Shown: piece after piece, positions 7,563 through 18,317 of the stretch | Layout of the letters: each line of letters opens with the position of its first letter | Numbering within the stretch: the stretch's first letter is position 1 | Source of the DNA: Solirubrobacteraceae bacterium | GTDB taxonomy: Bacteria; Actinomycetota; Thermoleophilia; Solirubrobacterales; Solirubrobacteraceae | DNA length: 64,000 bases | Direction: 5' to 3' | Assembly (NCBI GenBank): GCA_016463765.1 | Contig: JAEMQS010000012.1 | Coordinates: 1 to 64,000, forward strand | The notes under the pieces: generated by a model | What the model saw: the letters and a program-made list of their open reading frames with translations, nothing else | What the model was told of the DNA's origin: nothing | Databases searched by the model: none | Made by a program: the position numbers and the translations under genes

Positions 7563-8456
7563 ATGTCCACTCCGTTGGTCAGCGTGGTCATCCCCACGAA
7601 GGACCGTTGGACCCTGCTGCGCCGGGCGCTCTCCGGCGTGGCGTCGCAGCGCGATGTCGAGCTCGAACTCCTCGTGGTGGACGATGGTTCGGCCGGCCGT
7701 GCGCCCGCGGACGTGCTCGCCACGATCGCCCAGCACGGCGAGTTGCTCTCGAACGACGGCCCACGTGGGGTCGCGGCCGCGCGCAATCTCGGTCTCGACC
7801 GAGCGCGCGGGGAGTGGGTCGCGTTTCTCGACGACGACGATGTGTGGGCGCCGGACTGGCTGGGGTCCGCCGTCGATGCCGGGGTTGCGGGCCGTGCCGG
7901 TCTTGTCGCGGGCGCCTACTGGATCGTCGATCGGCACGGCACGGTGACGGGGGCGCAGCCGGCGCCCGACCCCGCCGACATCGCGGACGCGCTGCCTTAC
8001 GGCAACGTGATCGGCGGACCCTCGATGGTGCTCCTCGAGACCGCAGCGGTGCGGGCGGTGGGCGGGTTCGAGACGCGCCTGTCCGCGCTCGCCGACTGGG
8101 AGCTGTGGCTGCGGCTGTCGCGACGGGTCGCATGCGCGACGGTCGACCGGCCGCTCGTCGCCTACACCCTGCACGAGGGCAACATGCACGTCCGCGATCC
8201 CGCGGGCGTCCGCATCGAGGTCGGTGTCCTCGAGCGGGACGACCTGCTGGCGCCGGGAGCTCGCGCGGGCATCGACCGCTGGATGGCCTCGGACGCCTCG
8301 ATCCACCACCGCCGCCTCCGAGCCGGGGCCGCCTTCTTCTCCCTCGCCCTGAAGGAGCGTCGCGTCCCCGACCTGTTCTCGGCGCTCCGGGCGCTGACGG
8401 TGGGGCATCGGGCCCCGCGAGCCGCGGGGGTCGCGCCGGGGCCACTGCCCTGGTGA
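7563..8456 (+). CDS. family 2 glycosyltransferase
   Basis: The 297-residue GT2 enzyme has VSVVIPTKDRWTLLRRAL at the N-terminus, LLVVDDGSAG, WVAFLDDDDVWAPDW as the donor/metal site, and SALADWELWLRLSRRV. It is a paralogue of the divergently encoded GT2 at 6565-7530, with the same overall length and motif spacing. TAGGCT lies 7 nt upstream of the ATG and no Shine-Dalgarno is visible, suggesting a leaderless mRNA. It converges with the long two-domain glycosyltransferase gene, with 10 bp between stops. A role in surface-polysaccharide assembly is inferred from context. Confidence 0.85.
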   Translation: MSTPLVSVVIPTKDRWTLLRRALSGVASQRDVELELLVVDDGSAGRAPADVLATIAQHGELLSNDGPRGVAAARNLGLDRARGEWVAFLDDDDVWAPDWLGSAVDAGVAGRAGLVAGAYWIVDRHGTVTGAQPAPDPADIADALPYGNVIGGPSMVLLETAAVRAVGGFETRLSALADWELWLRLSRRVACATVDRPLVAYTLHEGNMHVRDPAGVRIEVGVLERDDLLAPGARAGIDRWMASDASIHHRRLRAGAAFFSLALKERRVPDLFSALRALTVGHRAPRAAGVAPGPLPW

Positions 8457-8466
8457 TGTCCTGCGG

Positions 8467-10656
8467 TCAGGGGGCGATCGCGACGACGCGGGCGACCAGC
8501 GCGTCCCAGTCAAACTGATTGCCGGGCGACGCAGCGCGCACGCGTCCGATCTCCTTGCCGGCGATGGTCAGGCGCAGGACCGTGTAGGCGCCGAACTGCG
8601 GCGGCGGTGTGTCACCGTCGAGGGGCAGGTCGACGACCTCGGCTCGGCGGGATGCGGCGAACCCGGGCCCTCCGAAGGCGCGCGCGCCGGCGCGAGCCCC
8701 GTCGAGATACGCGAGCCATGCGCTGAGTGCGAGCACGCGTTCCGCCGGTGCCGAGTGCGGAAGACGGTCGGCGGCCCGGACGAGCGCGAGCCACGCGTTG
8801 TGGCGTCGTGGAGCCCCCAGGCGCGTGAAGCGCAGGCGGACCGACATCCCGGTGCGCGCCAGGGCGAGACTCGGGGCGACGTCCGGGTGGCGCGCCGCAA
8901 TGGCTGCATCCCAGTAGCCCTCCTGGTGCGCGTTGCGCACCACGACCGACGGGTCGACGGTGAGGTGGTGCAAGCCGATCGCGTCCTCGGCCAGCGCAAT
9001 GGGTACCCCTGCTGCGAGGAGTCGTGCTCCGAGGTCGTGATCCTGCCGTCTGCCGGCCAGCGACTCGTCCAGTCCGCCGACGGCATTCCACAGGCTGACC
9101 GGCGCGGAGGCGTTCCCGTCGTTGACGTCCAGCGCGCCCCAGCGGTGCCCGGGCTGACTCAGCCAGCCATAGTGGTCGAGCCACCACCCGCGCATCCACC
9201 GGTCCAGCCACCCGTCGCCGACGACAGGTGGCGTCAGACCGATCACCCACCCCTCGGCCCCGAGGCGAGCGTGCGCCGCGGCGTGCGCCGCGACGAATCC
9301 GGGGGTCGGAACGATGTCGTCGTCGGTGAACAGGACGAGCGGATGCCGCGCTGCACGCGCCGCCGCGTTGCGCGCGCTCGCGAGCCCGCGGTTCGGCTGT
9401 TCGACGAGCGCGACGGCGTACGGCAGCGCGAGGCCGCGGACCATCTCGGCGCTCCCGTCCGTGCTGCCGTCGAGGACGACGACGGCCTCCATGAGGTCGG
9501 CCGGGTGGGTCTGGTCGGCGAGGCCGAGAAGGACGTCGCGCAGGGCGTCGCGCCGGTTGTGCGAGGCGATGGCGACGCTGACGCCCGGGCGTTCTCGGTG
9601 GACGTCGATGTGTTCCACCGTCGGGACCTCGGCCGCCTCCGGAGCCGTCACCGAGGCGGGGCGCCGTCGCGCGGCGGCGAGAACATGCGGGAGCGATCGC
9701 ACGCGCTGGCGGGCGCGGTGGGCGCGCGTCCGCGGCCCGGCGCGGCCCTGCGGGTCGCGCAGGACGATCCGGCCCGGGTCGTGCTCGATGCGGTAGCCGG
9801 CGCGCAGGAGGTCGGCGAACGCGAGGCGTTCGACGATGCCGACCGAGAGCGCCTCGACCCCCGTCGGCAGGTGCAACGACCAGCCGGGAAGCACGCGTCG
9901 CACGACCATGTTCGCGCCCGTCCCGAGCTTGCCGGCGCGCGCGATCGGGAGCCCGCGGTCGCCAGTGACGCGGACCAGGTCGCCGCGCGGTGTGGGGATG
10001 TCGGGCGCCCGCGGCGTGGGGTGGAGTCCGGCGCTGGGCCCCACGTATCCGGTGACGACCGCGGTGCGGCAGTCGTCGAAGACGGCGTCGATCCCGTCGA
10101 GCCAGGTCGGGTCGGCGACGACGTCGCCGTGCAGGCAGGCGACGAGTTCGCCGCCGGCGATCCGGAGCGCGCGGTTCCAGGCGGCACCGACATCGGCGAA
10201 CTGCGCGAGCACGTGGTGGACACCGAGGTCGGCGGCGACGCGCGCCGCGCGCGGGTCATGGCGATGGTCGACGACGACGATCTCGTCTGGCGCCCGGTGC
10301 AGGGCCAACACGGACCGCAGGCAGCGTTCGAGACGGTCAGAGCCCGACGTGTGGAGGATGGCTGCGGTGATCGTGCGCGACGGGGTGGCACGGCGAGCTG
10401 GGCGTCCGAGCCGGGCCTCGACGCGCAGGCGTCGCTCGCGAAGCGCCACGAGGTCAGCGGCGGCTGCGTCGATTGCCGTGCGCTGGACCGCAGGACCGAC
10501 GACGCCTTGCGCGTCGATGGGGACATGGGCGACGACGGCACCGGCGTGGTGGACGACCAGCAGAAGCCCGCTCGCACCCTCAGGCACGTGAAGAGCCTCG
10601 AGCGGTATGCCGACCTCGACATGGTGGACGAGCCGGGATGTTGATGGCGAGAACAC
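8467..10656 (-). CDS. two-domain family 2 glycosyltransferase
   Basis: This 729-residue protein contains two GT2-like domains in tandem. The first (about residues 90-300) has TITAAILHTSGSDRLERCL and LVACLHGDVVADPTW, with HGD in place of a DxD. The second (about 355-600) has PGVSVAIASHNRRDALRDVLL, PLVLFTDDDIVPTPGF and a DHDLGARLL-type motif. The N-terminal 85 residues look like an extra beta-rich part. The second domain appears catalytically complete; the first may be diverged. A GTG at 10656 is used, 42 bp from the divergent methyltransferase gene, but the true start is uncertain. It probably makes two consecutive linkages of a surface glycan. Confidence 0.78.
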   Translation of the reverse strand: MFSPSTSRLVHHVEVGIPLEALHVPEGASGLLLVVHHAGAVVAHVPIDAQGVVGPAVQRTAIDAAAADLVALRERRLRVEARLGRPARRATPSRTITAAILHTSGSDRLERCLRSVLALHRAPDEIVVVDHRHDPRAARVAADLGVHHVLAQFADVGAAWNRALRIAGGELVACLHGDVVADPTWLDGIDAVFDDCRTAVVTGYVGPSAGLHPTPRAPDIPTPRGDLVRVTGDRGLPIARAGKLGTGANMVVRRVLPGWSLHLPTGVEALSVGIVERLAFADLLRAGYRIEHDPGRIVLRDPQGRAGPRTRAHRARQRVRSLPHVLAAARRRPASVTAPEAAEVPTVEHIDVHRERPGVSVAIASHNRRDALRDVLLGLADQTHPADLMEAVVVLDGSTDGSAEMVRGLALPYAVALVEQPNRGLASARNAAARAARHPLVLFTDDDIVPTPGFVAAHAAAHARLGAEGWVIGLTPPVVGDGWLDRWMRGWWLDHYGWLSQPGHRWGALDVNDGNASAPVSLWNAVGGLDESLAGRRQDHDLGARLLAAGVPIALAEDAIGLHHLTVDPSVVVRNAHQEGYWDAAIAARHPDVAPSLALARTGMSVRLRFTRLGAPRRHNAWLALVRAADRLPHSAPAERVLALSAWLAYLDGARAGARAFGGPGFAASRRAEVVDLPLDGDTPPPQFGAYTVLRLTIAGKEIGRVRAASPGNQFDWDALVARVVAIAP

Positions 10657-10685
10657 GTATGCGGCTGACCGGCCGCACCGGCATC

Positions 10686-10691
10686 TATTGT
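10686..10691 (+). promoter_or_regulatory. putative -10 box of the 10699 methyltransferase gene
   Basis: TATTGT lies 7 nt before the ATG at 10699, in the same position as the TANNNT hexamers before lepA, the gene at 17290, the gene at 22416 and others. No Shine-Dalgarno is visible, so a leaderless transcript is likely. Confidence 0.35.
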
Positions 10692-10698
10692 CCTACCG

Positions 10699-11445
10699 AT
10701 GCCGCGGACTGGCCGCAGGGTGAAGCGAATCCTAACGCGGGTACCCGGCGTCTCCGCCGCGCAGCGCCTGCGGATCGGGTATCGCTCGGTGCCCGTCAGC
10801 CGCGAGTACGGATTCGACCGCGGGCTGCCGGTCGATCGGCACTACATCGAGGCGTTCCTCGGGCGCTATCAGGCCGCAGATCACTACACGCCCGGATTGA
10901 TCGGGGGTCGCGTGCTGGAGATCGGCGGCCGGGAGTACGCCGACAGGTTCGCCCTGCCGGAGCAGCGGGGCACGCGCATCGACGTGCTCCACGAGAACGC
11001 GGCGAACCCGGACGCCACCATCGTCGGGGACCTCACGGACCCGTCGACGCTCCCGGCAGAGACCTTCGACTGCATCATCTGCACCCAGACGCTGCCGGTG
11101 ATCTGGGACGTCCAGGCAGCGCTCGCGAGCCTGCACGCCGCGCTGCGCCCCGGCGGCGTGCTGCTGGTGACGGTGCCGGGTATCACACGCGCGCTGACGC
11201 CCGACCGTGACCATTGGGGCGATTGGTGGCGGTTCACGTCGTCATCGCTGCGCCGGCTGGCGGCCGACGCGTTTCCCGGCGGGGACATCGAGATCGTCTC
11301 CTACGGCAACCTGCTCACCGCGACGTTGTTCCTCCAGGGGTTCGCCGCCCACGAGGTGGCGCCGCGCGAGCTCGACCTGCATGACCCGGACTTCGAGGTC
11401 ATCATCGCGTTGCGCGCACGGCGCGCGGAGAGCCCTCCGCCGTGA
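10699..11445 (+). CDS. class I SAM-dependent methyltransferase
   Basis: The 248-residue protein has a Rossmann methyltransferase core: GGRVLEIGGREYADRF (motif I-like), TIVGDLTDPSTLP, FDCIICTQTLPVI, and LRPGGVLLVTVPG (post-core strand and loop). A WGDWWRFTSSSL segment follows, typical of methyltransferases found in glycan clusters. The N-terminus is basic. It overlaps the following polysaccharide deacetylase gene by 4 bp (GTGA), so the three genes 10699-13321 form a translationally coupled unit. The methyl acceptor is probably a sugar or lipid-linked sugar, by context only. Confidence 0.8.
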   Translation: MPRTGRRVKRILTRVPGVSAAQRLRIGYRSVPVSREYGFDRGLPVDRHYIEAFLGRYQAADHYTPGLIGGRVLEIGGREYADRFALPEQRGTRIDVLHENAANPDATIVGDLTDPSTLPAETFDCIICTQTLPVIWDVQAALASLHAALRPGGVLLVTVPGITRALTPDRDHWGDWWRFTSSSLRRLAADAFPGGDIEIVSYGNLLTATLFLQGFAAHEVAPRELDLHDPDFEVIIALRARRAESPPP

Positions 11446-12437
11446 TCCGGCGTGTGGCCCGTCGGCTCATCCGGCGCCTTCAGGCGAGCAGGCTGGCCAC
11501 GCCTTGCGCCACGATCGTCCTGTGGGCGCTGCGAGCAAGCGCACGGCGCTGCGGCGTCGTCGTCATGCAGCACCGCGTGGAGCCGAGACCGGGGGATCCC
11601 GCGCACGAGTTCACGCCGCCCCTCGCCGTCGCGGACTTCGAGGCGCAGCTGTCCTGGCTGGTGCGCCACGCCCGGGTGGTTCCAGCCGAGCGGCTCCAGG
11701 CCGAAGCGGCGTCGCGGCGTCGCGGCGCACGCTTCCCGGTCGCCATCACCTTCGACGACGACACGACCTCCCATGTCGCCCACGCGCTGCCCGAGCTCCG
11801 ACGCCGGGGCCTCCCGGCGACGTTCTTTCTCAACGGCATCGCCCTGGGGACCCCTCGGCGCTACTGGTGGGAGCTCCTGCAGACAGGCCGGGACGAGGGG
11901 TGGGCCTGGTCGTCGCTGATCCCGGAGGCGACGCTGCACGCCGCGCAGGCACAGGCGTCGGAGGCCGTCGGCCCGTTCGAGGTGTCCGTCGCCGTGCAGG
12001 AGATGGATCCCGAGGGCCGGCGCGAGATGACCGCGGACCTGGACGAGCGGTTCGGGACGCGCTCGCCGGCCGGGCTGGAGGCCGAGGAGATCCGGGTGCT
12101 CGACGACGGCACCCGCTCGGTGGGCTGGCACGGACACCGGCATGAGCCGTTGTCCCTCCTCGGTCCGGAGGCGCTGGCGGCAGAGCTGGACGACGGCCGG
12201 GCGGAGCTCGAGGGGGTGCTGGGCCGGTCGATGCGCACGATCGCCTACCCCTACGGCCGCGCGAGCGCCGCCGCCGCCGAGGCCGCCCGCGCGCGTGGAT
12301 TCACGACGGGGTTCACGACCGTTCCCGCAGCCGTCACGCCGTCCGATGATCCACTGCTGCTCGGCCGCATCGACGGGTGCACGGCGACGACGGGCGCATT
12401 CGCCCTGGCCGTGGCCGTCGCGGTCTTCCGCGCCTGA
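11442..12437 (+). CDS. polysaccharide deacetylase (NodB/CE4) family protein
   Basis: The 331-residue protein follows the CE4 NodB scheme. VAITFDDDTTSHV is motif 1 with the metal and catalytic aspartates, WHGHRHEPLS corresponds to the H-x3-H metal site, and RTIAYPYGRAS is the third motif. A large insertion (about residues 140-225) separates motifs 1 and 2. These enzymes remove N-acetyl groups from sugars in peptidoglycan or exopolysaccharides. No signal peptide is obvious, and the N-terminus is basic with a short hydrophobic stretch. The GTG start overlaps the upstream stop (GTGA), and the next gene starts within this gene's stop (TGATG). Confidence 0.83.
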   Translation: MIRRVARRLIRRLQASRLATPCATIVLWALRASARRCGVVVMQHRVEPRPGDPAHEFTPPLAVADFEAQLSWLVRHARVVPAERLQAEAASRRRGARFPVAITFDDDTTSHVAHALPELRRRGLPATFFLNGIALGTPRRYWWELLQTGRDEGWAWSSLIPEATLHAAQAQASEAVGPFEVSVAVQEMDPEGRREMTADLDERFGTRSPAGLEAEEIRVLDDGTRSVGWHGHRHEPLSLLGPEALAAELDDGRAELEGVLGRSMRTIAYPYGRASAAAAEAARARGFTTGFTTVPAAVTPSDDPLLLGRIDGCTATTGAFALAVAVAVFRA

Positions 12438-13321
12438 TGTCCGATCGCGTGCCCGTGACGGTCATCGTCCCGACCGTGGGGCGGGAGGGGATGCTCGCCG
12501 ACGCCCTCGCGTCCGTCGCCGCGTGCGACCCGCAGCCTGCCGAGCTGCTGGTGATCGACCAGAGCGAGCGCGGCGCCGCGGAACTGGCCGCGCGCGAGAT
12601 CGACCTGCCGGTGCGCATCGTCGTGATGGCGCGCACGGGGATCTCCGCCGCGCTGAACGTGGGGATGCGCGAGGCCGCGTACGACGACGTCCTCGTGACC
12701 CACGACGATTGCCGGGTGGCGCCCGACTGGGCCGGGGTCGCCGCCGGACTCCTGGCCGAGGACCCGGAGGCGCTGTGGACGGGACGTGTCCTCGCCGACG
12801 TCGAGCCGGGGCGCGACCCCGCGCTGGTCCCGTCCACGATCGACGACCCGGATCCGGCGGTCTACGCCGGGGTTCCGCGTGTCGACGTGCTGTACCCCGC
12901 GAACATGGCCGCCCGGCGCGGCGCCGTCCTGGAGCTCGGCGGGTTCGACGAGCGGTTCACGGTGGCCGCCGAGGACAACGACCTCTGCTTGCGGTGGCTG
13001 CTGGCCGGGAGAACGGTGCGCTACGAGCCGCGGTTGACCGTCTGGCACCGCGACTGGCGCTCGCCCGACGATCTCCGCGCGTTGTATCGCCGGTACCAGC
13101 TCGCGCAGGGAGCGCTGCTGGCCAAGCACCTGCGACTGGGGCACCGCGCGGGGCGCCGGCTCGCGTTCGACACGCTCGTCTGGGCGGTCCGTGGAACCGC
13201 GCACCGCTGGGTGCGCGGGCGGACGGTGGACGAGACGACGGCGAGCCTCACCCACATCCCGCTGGGCGTCGTGCGCAACTGGCGGCTCATGCGCCCGAGG
13301 CGGGAGGAGCCGCGTCGCTGA
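12437..13321 (+). CDS. family 2 glycosyltransferase
   Basis: The 294-residue GT2 protein starts MSDRVPVTVIVPTVGREGML. It has ELLVIDQSER, VLVTHDDCRVAPDW as the acidic donor site, and the later FTVAAEDNDLCLRWLLAG motif with the catalytic-base ED. It is translationally coupled to the deacetylase (TGATG). Its 3' end overlaps the convergent ABC-transporter ATPase gene by 35 bp. It is likely to add one sugar of the polymer exported by the adjacent ABC transporter; this is inferred from position. Confidence 0.85.
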   Translation: MSDRVPVTVIVPTVGREGMLADALASVAACDPQPAELLVIDQSERGAAELAAREIDLPVRIVVMARTGISAALNVGMREAAYDDVLVTHDDCRVAPDWAGVAAGLLAEDPEALWTGRVLADVEPGRDPALVPSTIDDPDPAVYAGVPRVDVLYPANMAARRGAVLELGGFDERFTVAAEDNDLCLRWLLAGRTVRYEPRLTVWHRDWRSPDDLRALYRRYQLAQGALLAKHLRLGHRAGRRLAFDTLVWAVRGTAHRWVRGRTVDETTASLTHIPLGVVRNWRLMRPRREEPRR

Positions 13322-14516
13322 CCCGCTGCCAGCGGACCTCCGGCTGCACCGTCCGACGCCGCGAGAGTGCCTCCTGCCGGTCGTCCGCCCGAGGCAGCAC
13401 GGAGAACGCGAGCAGGTCGTCGTACAGGTAGGTCTCGGACTCGGTGCCGAGCCAGACGCACACGAGATGGTCTCCCGCCCGCAGCAGCGGCGGGATCGAG
13501 AGCCGGATGACGTGGCGGCCCGCCCCGCTGGCCAGCGGCGGCAGGTCGTGCTGGTCGGACCACGTCTCCTCGAGCACGCGCGTGCCGTCGATCGCGTCGA
13601 TGGCGATCGCCGCGTCGATACCCGGCAGGTCGCGCGCGAGCACGATCTCGACCTCGACGTGCAGCGGCTCCCCGCGCTGGGGCTGCGCGGCCGTGCCCCC
13701 GTGGGCGTCCACGATCGCGACCCGCGCCACACCGGCGTCGCCGTCGACCTGGTGTCGCGCCTCGACGCCACCCTGGAACACCGACCCGTAGTAGGCCTGC
13801 ACGACCTCTTCGACGCCGCCCTCGGCGACGAGGCGACCGTGATCGAGCTGGACCGCGCGGGTGCAGAGGCGGGTCACCGCGCCCAGGTCGTGGCTGATGA
13901 AGACGACGGTGCGGCCCTCGGCGCTCAGGGTGCTCATGCGCTCGATGCAGCGTCGCTGGAAGTCGATGTCGCCGACGGCGAGGACCTCGTCGACGAGCAT
14001 GATCTCCGGCTCGAGATGTGCGGCGACCGCGAAGGCGAGTCGCAGCGCCATGCCCGACGAGTACCGCTTGAGCGGCGTCTCGATGAACGGTTCGACGCCG
14101 GCGAACGCGACGATCTCGTCGAAGCGCCGGCGCACATCCCGGCGCGACATGCCCATGATCGCGCCGCTGAGGTAGACGTTCTCCCGTCCTGAGAGTTCGT
14201 GGTGAAAGCCGGTGCCGACCTCCAGGAGCGCGCCCACGCGCCCCCGGGTGCGCGACCAGCCTTCCGTCGGCTCGGTGATCCGGCCGAGCACGCGCAGGAG
14301 CGTGGACTTGCCCGCGCCGTTGCCGCCCACGATGCCGAGAGCCTCGCCCTCCTGGACGGTGAGGTCGACGTCGCGCAGCGCCCACATCTCCTGCTCGGGC
14401 CGCCGGCGCCGGTGCAGCAGTCCGGCCACGGCATCGCGCAGCGTGTCGTACGCGGCCTGGTCGGTGCCCAGGCGGTACCGCTTGCCGACGCCGTGGGCCT
14501 CGATCGCCGCCGGCAT
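13287..14516 (-). CDS. polysaccharide/teichoic-acid ABC exporter ATP-binding protein (Wzt-like)
   Basis: The 409-residue protein has a complete ABC ATPase domain (about residues 1-245): Walker [10 protein letters not shown], signature [12 protein letters not shown], Walker [14 protein letters not shown] and the switch His in VVFISHDLG. The C-terminal 150 residues form an added beta-rich domain ([35 protein letters not shown]), as in Wzt proteins, where it recognises the glycan end. It pairs with the permease gene upstream (TGATG overlap). Together they should export an undecaprenyl-linked polysaccharide across the cytoplasmic membrane. Confidence 0.92.
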   Translation of the reverse strand: MPAAIEAHGVGKRYRLGTDQAAYDTLRDAVAGLLHRRRRPEQEMWALRDVDLTVQEGEALGIVGGNGAGKSTLLRVLGRITEPTEGWSRTRGRVGALLEVGTGFHHELSGRENVYLSGAIMGMSRRDVRRRFDEIVAFAGVEPFIETPLKRYSSGMALRLAFAVAAHLEPEIMLVDEVLAVGDIDFQRRCIERMSTLSAEGRTVVFISHDLGAVTRLCTRAVQLDHGRLVAEGGVEEVVQAYYGSVFQGGVEARHQVDGDAGVARVAIVDAHGGTAAQPQRGEPLHVEVEIVLARDLPGIDAAIAIDAIDGTRVLEETWSDQHDLPPLASGAGRHVIRLSIPPLLRAGDHLVCVWLGTESETYLYDDLLAFSVLPRADDRQEALSRRRTVQPEVRWQRVSDAAPPASGA

Positions 14517-15364
14517 CAGACCCGGTCTGCGAACTGGCGCTCGACGCGCCGGAAGAACACGAGCCCGCCCGCGGCGAGCAGGACCGCCATCGCACCGGAG
14601 ACCACGAGGTTCCAGGCGTCGGGTGTGGTGCCGAGCAGGGCCCACCGCGTGACGTCGATGAGCCCCACGACGGGGTTGATTGCCGCGAGCGTCTCGAGCG
14701 TCCCGTCGAGCACGCCCAGCGGGTACACGACGGGGCTTGCGAAGAAGAGAAGCTGGAGCCCGAATGTCAGTGCGTAGGCGACGTCGCGGTACAGCACGTT
14801 GAGGGCCGACAGCCACAGGCTGAAGGCCAGCGCGACGACCACGAACCCCGGGATCACCAGAACGACGAGCGGGGCCGTCGCCTGGAGTGGCACGCCGGCG
14901 ATCAGCGCCACGATCTGCGCAATCGCAAGCGCGACGACCAGGTCGGCGAGGACCCCGCCGACCGCACCCAAGGGTGCGAGCAGACGCGGGAAGTACACCT
15001 TCGTGACGAGCTCGGGGGTGTCGACCAGGCTGCTCGTCGCGCGGCCCACGGCAGAGGAGAACGGCATCCAGATCGCCAGCCCGCACAACACGAACGCCGC
15101 GTAGGGGACCCCCTCGCTCGGGACGCCGACGCCCTCGCCGAGAACGAGGGTGAACACCACCATCGCGACGAGTGGCTGGATGACGACCCAGAGCACGCCG
15201 AGGAGGGTCTGGCGGTACCGCACCCGCAGGTCGCGCTCGGCCAGGATCACCCCCACATCCCGGTACGCCCACAGGTCCCGCACGTCCACGCGCGGCCGCC
15301 AGCCGCGCCGCGGCCGGTTCTCGATCCACCGTGCGTCCTGACGGGTCGTGGGCGGGGAGCTCAC
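14516..15364 (-). CDS. polysaccharide ABC exporter permease (Wzm-like, ABC-2 type)
   Basis: The 282-residue membrane protein has the ABC-2 permease layout of Wzm/TagG. A cytoplasmic N-terminus with the family motif [30 protein letters not shown] is followed by about six hydrophobic segments, including [11 protein letters not shown], which is conserved before the last helices. The GTG at 15364 is used, with a TACGCT hexamer 6 nt upstream. Its stop overlaps the start of the ATPase gene by one base. It forms the channel of the exporter for the glycan made by the neighbouring glycosyltransferases. Confidence 0.92.
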   Translation of the reverse strand: MSSPPTTRQDARWIENRPRRGWRPRVDVRDLWAYRDVGVILAERDLRVRYRQTLLGVLWVVIQPLVAMVVFTLVLGEGVGVPSEGVPYAAFVLCGLAIWMPFSSAVGRATSSLVDTPELVTKVYFPRLLAPLGAVGGVLADLVVALAIAQIVALIAGVPLQATAPLVVLVIPGFVVVALAFSLWLSALNVLYRDVAYALTFGLQLLFFASPVVYPLGVLDGTLETLAAINPVVGLIDVTRWALLGTTPDAWNLVVSGAMAVLLAAGGLVFFRRVERQFADRV

Positions 15365-15409
15365 GGTGAGAGCGTAGATGCGCGACCGGCCCTACCCTGG
15401 TCCCTGCAC

Positions 15410-17208
<1,799 letters not shown>

Positions 17209-17212
<4 letters not shown>

Positions 17213-17223
17213 CGTTCCGTCAG
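17209..17223 (+). terminator. small hairpin overlapping the lepA stop
   Basis: CTGACG-TTC-CGTCAG (6-bp arms, 3-nt loop) includes the lepA TGA at 17210-17212. No T-run follows. It could be a weak terminator or attenuator. Confidence 0.3.
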
Positions 17224-17276
17224 CAGGTTTCACCGGGAGGCCACGGGACGTTGACATCCGGCGCGTGCGGCCGCTC

Positions 17277-17282
17277 TACGGT
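17277..17282 (+). promoter_or_regulatory. putative promoter of the 17290 phosphoesterase gene
   Basis: TACGGT lies 7 nt before the ATG at 17290. A perfect TTGACA at 17251-17256 is 20 bp upstream, longer than the ideal 17-bp spacer. No Shine-Dalgarno is visible. Confidence 0.35.
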
Positions 17283-17289
17283 CGCCGCC

Positions 17290-18267
17290 ATGCGTACCCC
17301 CATCCTCCTCCTCGCAGCACTCGCCGCGCTGCTCGTGCCCTCGGCAGCGCACGCCGCCGGCTCGACCGTGGCCATCTTCGGCGACACGCCATACGGCGCG
17401 TCCCAGCTCGCGAACTTCCCGCAGGACATCGACGATCTCAACGCCGACCCGGACGTCGACTGGGCTGTGCACGTCGGCGACATCAAGAGCGGTTCGACGC
17501 AGTGCACGGACGCGTACTTCGCCCAGATCCGCGCGCAGTTCGACCGTCTCGCCGACCCGCTCGTCTACACCCCCGGCGACAACGAGTGGACCGACTGCCA
17601 TCGCCCGAACAACGGCGCGTTCGACCCGCTCGAGCGCCTGGCCAAGCTCCGTGAGGTCTTCTTCGACCGCGACTACCGGACGCTCGGTCGCCCGAAGCCC
17701 GTGCTGAGCCAGGCGTGGCGCGGCCTGCCGGAGAACAAGCTGTGGTCCTCCAGTCGGGTCGTACTGTCGTCGCTGCACGTCGTCGGCTCGAACGACAGCC
17801 TCGCCCCGTGGACCGGCCTGACCGCGCCGACCGCCGAGCAGCAGGCCGAGTACGACGCGCGCCTGCGCGGCAACCTCGAATGGATCGCCGGCACCTTCGC
17901 GGCGGCGAAGCTGACGAACGCCCGCGCGGTCGTGCTGACGATGCAGGCGGACATGTGGGACTCGTTCGCGGTCGCAGCCGGCCAGACGACGGCGTTCGTG
18001 CCCGTCGTCGAGGCCATCGCCCGCCAGGCGCGCGCGTTCAAGAAGCCGGTGCTGCTCGTCAACGGCGACTCGCACCTGTACGTCGAGGACAAGCCGCTCG
18101 CCGCGCCGAGCACCGTCTACCCGACGGCGGCGGTCGCGCCGAACCTCACGCGCATCACCGTGCAGGGTTCGACGAACCTCCCGCGCGACTGGCTGAAGCT
18201 CGACCTCAACACCCGCGGTCCCGCGCCGCTCGAGTGGTCGCGCGTGCCCTTCACGTCGCAGGGCTAG
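17290..18267 (+). CDS. secreted metallophosphoesterase-family protein
   Basis: The 325-residue protein begins with a clear signal peptide (residues 1-22, PILLLAALAALLVPSAAHA). The mature part has calcineurin-like phosphoesterase blocks: VAIFGDTPYG, AVHVGDIKSGS, VYTPGDNEWTDCH and LLVNGDSHLY. These correspond to the metal-binding motifs but deviate from the usual DxH, GNHD/E and GHxH patterns, with GDNE and GDSH instead. It is probably an exported phosphatase or phosphodiesterase; the substrate is unknown. It is convergent with the hydrolase gene downstream, and a strong hairpin lies between them. Confidence 0.75.
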   Translation: MRTPILLLAALAALLVPSAAHAAGSTVAIFGDTPYGASQLANFPQDIDDLNADPDVDWAVHVGDIKSGSTQCTDAYFAQIRAQFDRLADPLVYTPGDNEWTDCHRPNNGAFDPLERLAKLREVFFDRDYRTLGRPKPVLSQAWRGLPENKLWSSSRVVLSSLHVVGSNDSLAPWTGLTAPTAEQQAEYDARLRGNLEWIAGTFAAAKLTNARAVVLTMQADMWDSFAVAAGQTTAFVPVVEAIARQARAFKKPVLLVNGDSHLYVEDKPLAAPSTVYPTAAVAPNLTRITVQGSTNLPRDWLKLDLNTRGPAPLEWSRVPFTSQG

Positions 18268-18280
18268 CCCGATCCAGCAG

Positions 18281-18317
18281 CGGACGGGTGCCGGACCCGG
18301 CGTCCGTCACCCGTCCG
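18281..18317. terminator. bidirectional terminator hairpin
   Basis: CGGACGGGTG (18281-18290) and CACCCGTCCG (18308-18317) are perfect 10-bp arms around a 17-nt GC-rich loop. They lie between the convergent phosphoesterase (ends 18267) and hydrolase (ends 18307) genes, with one arm reaching into the hydrolase stop. There is no T-run, as is common in high-GC genomes. Confidence 0.55.

Noticed and set aside
8755-10644. 629-residue plus-strand frame opposite the two-domain glycosyltransferase
   Set aside because: Motifs for GT2 are on the minus strand; the plus frame looks like a shadow.
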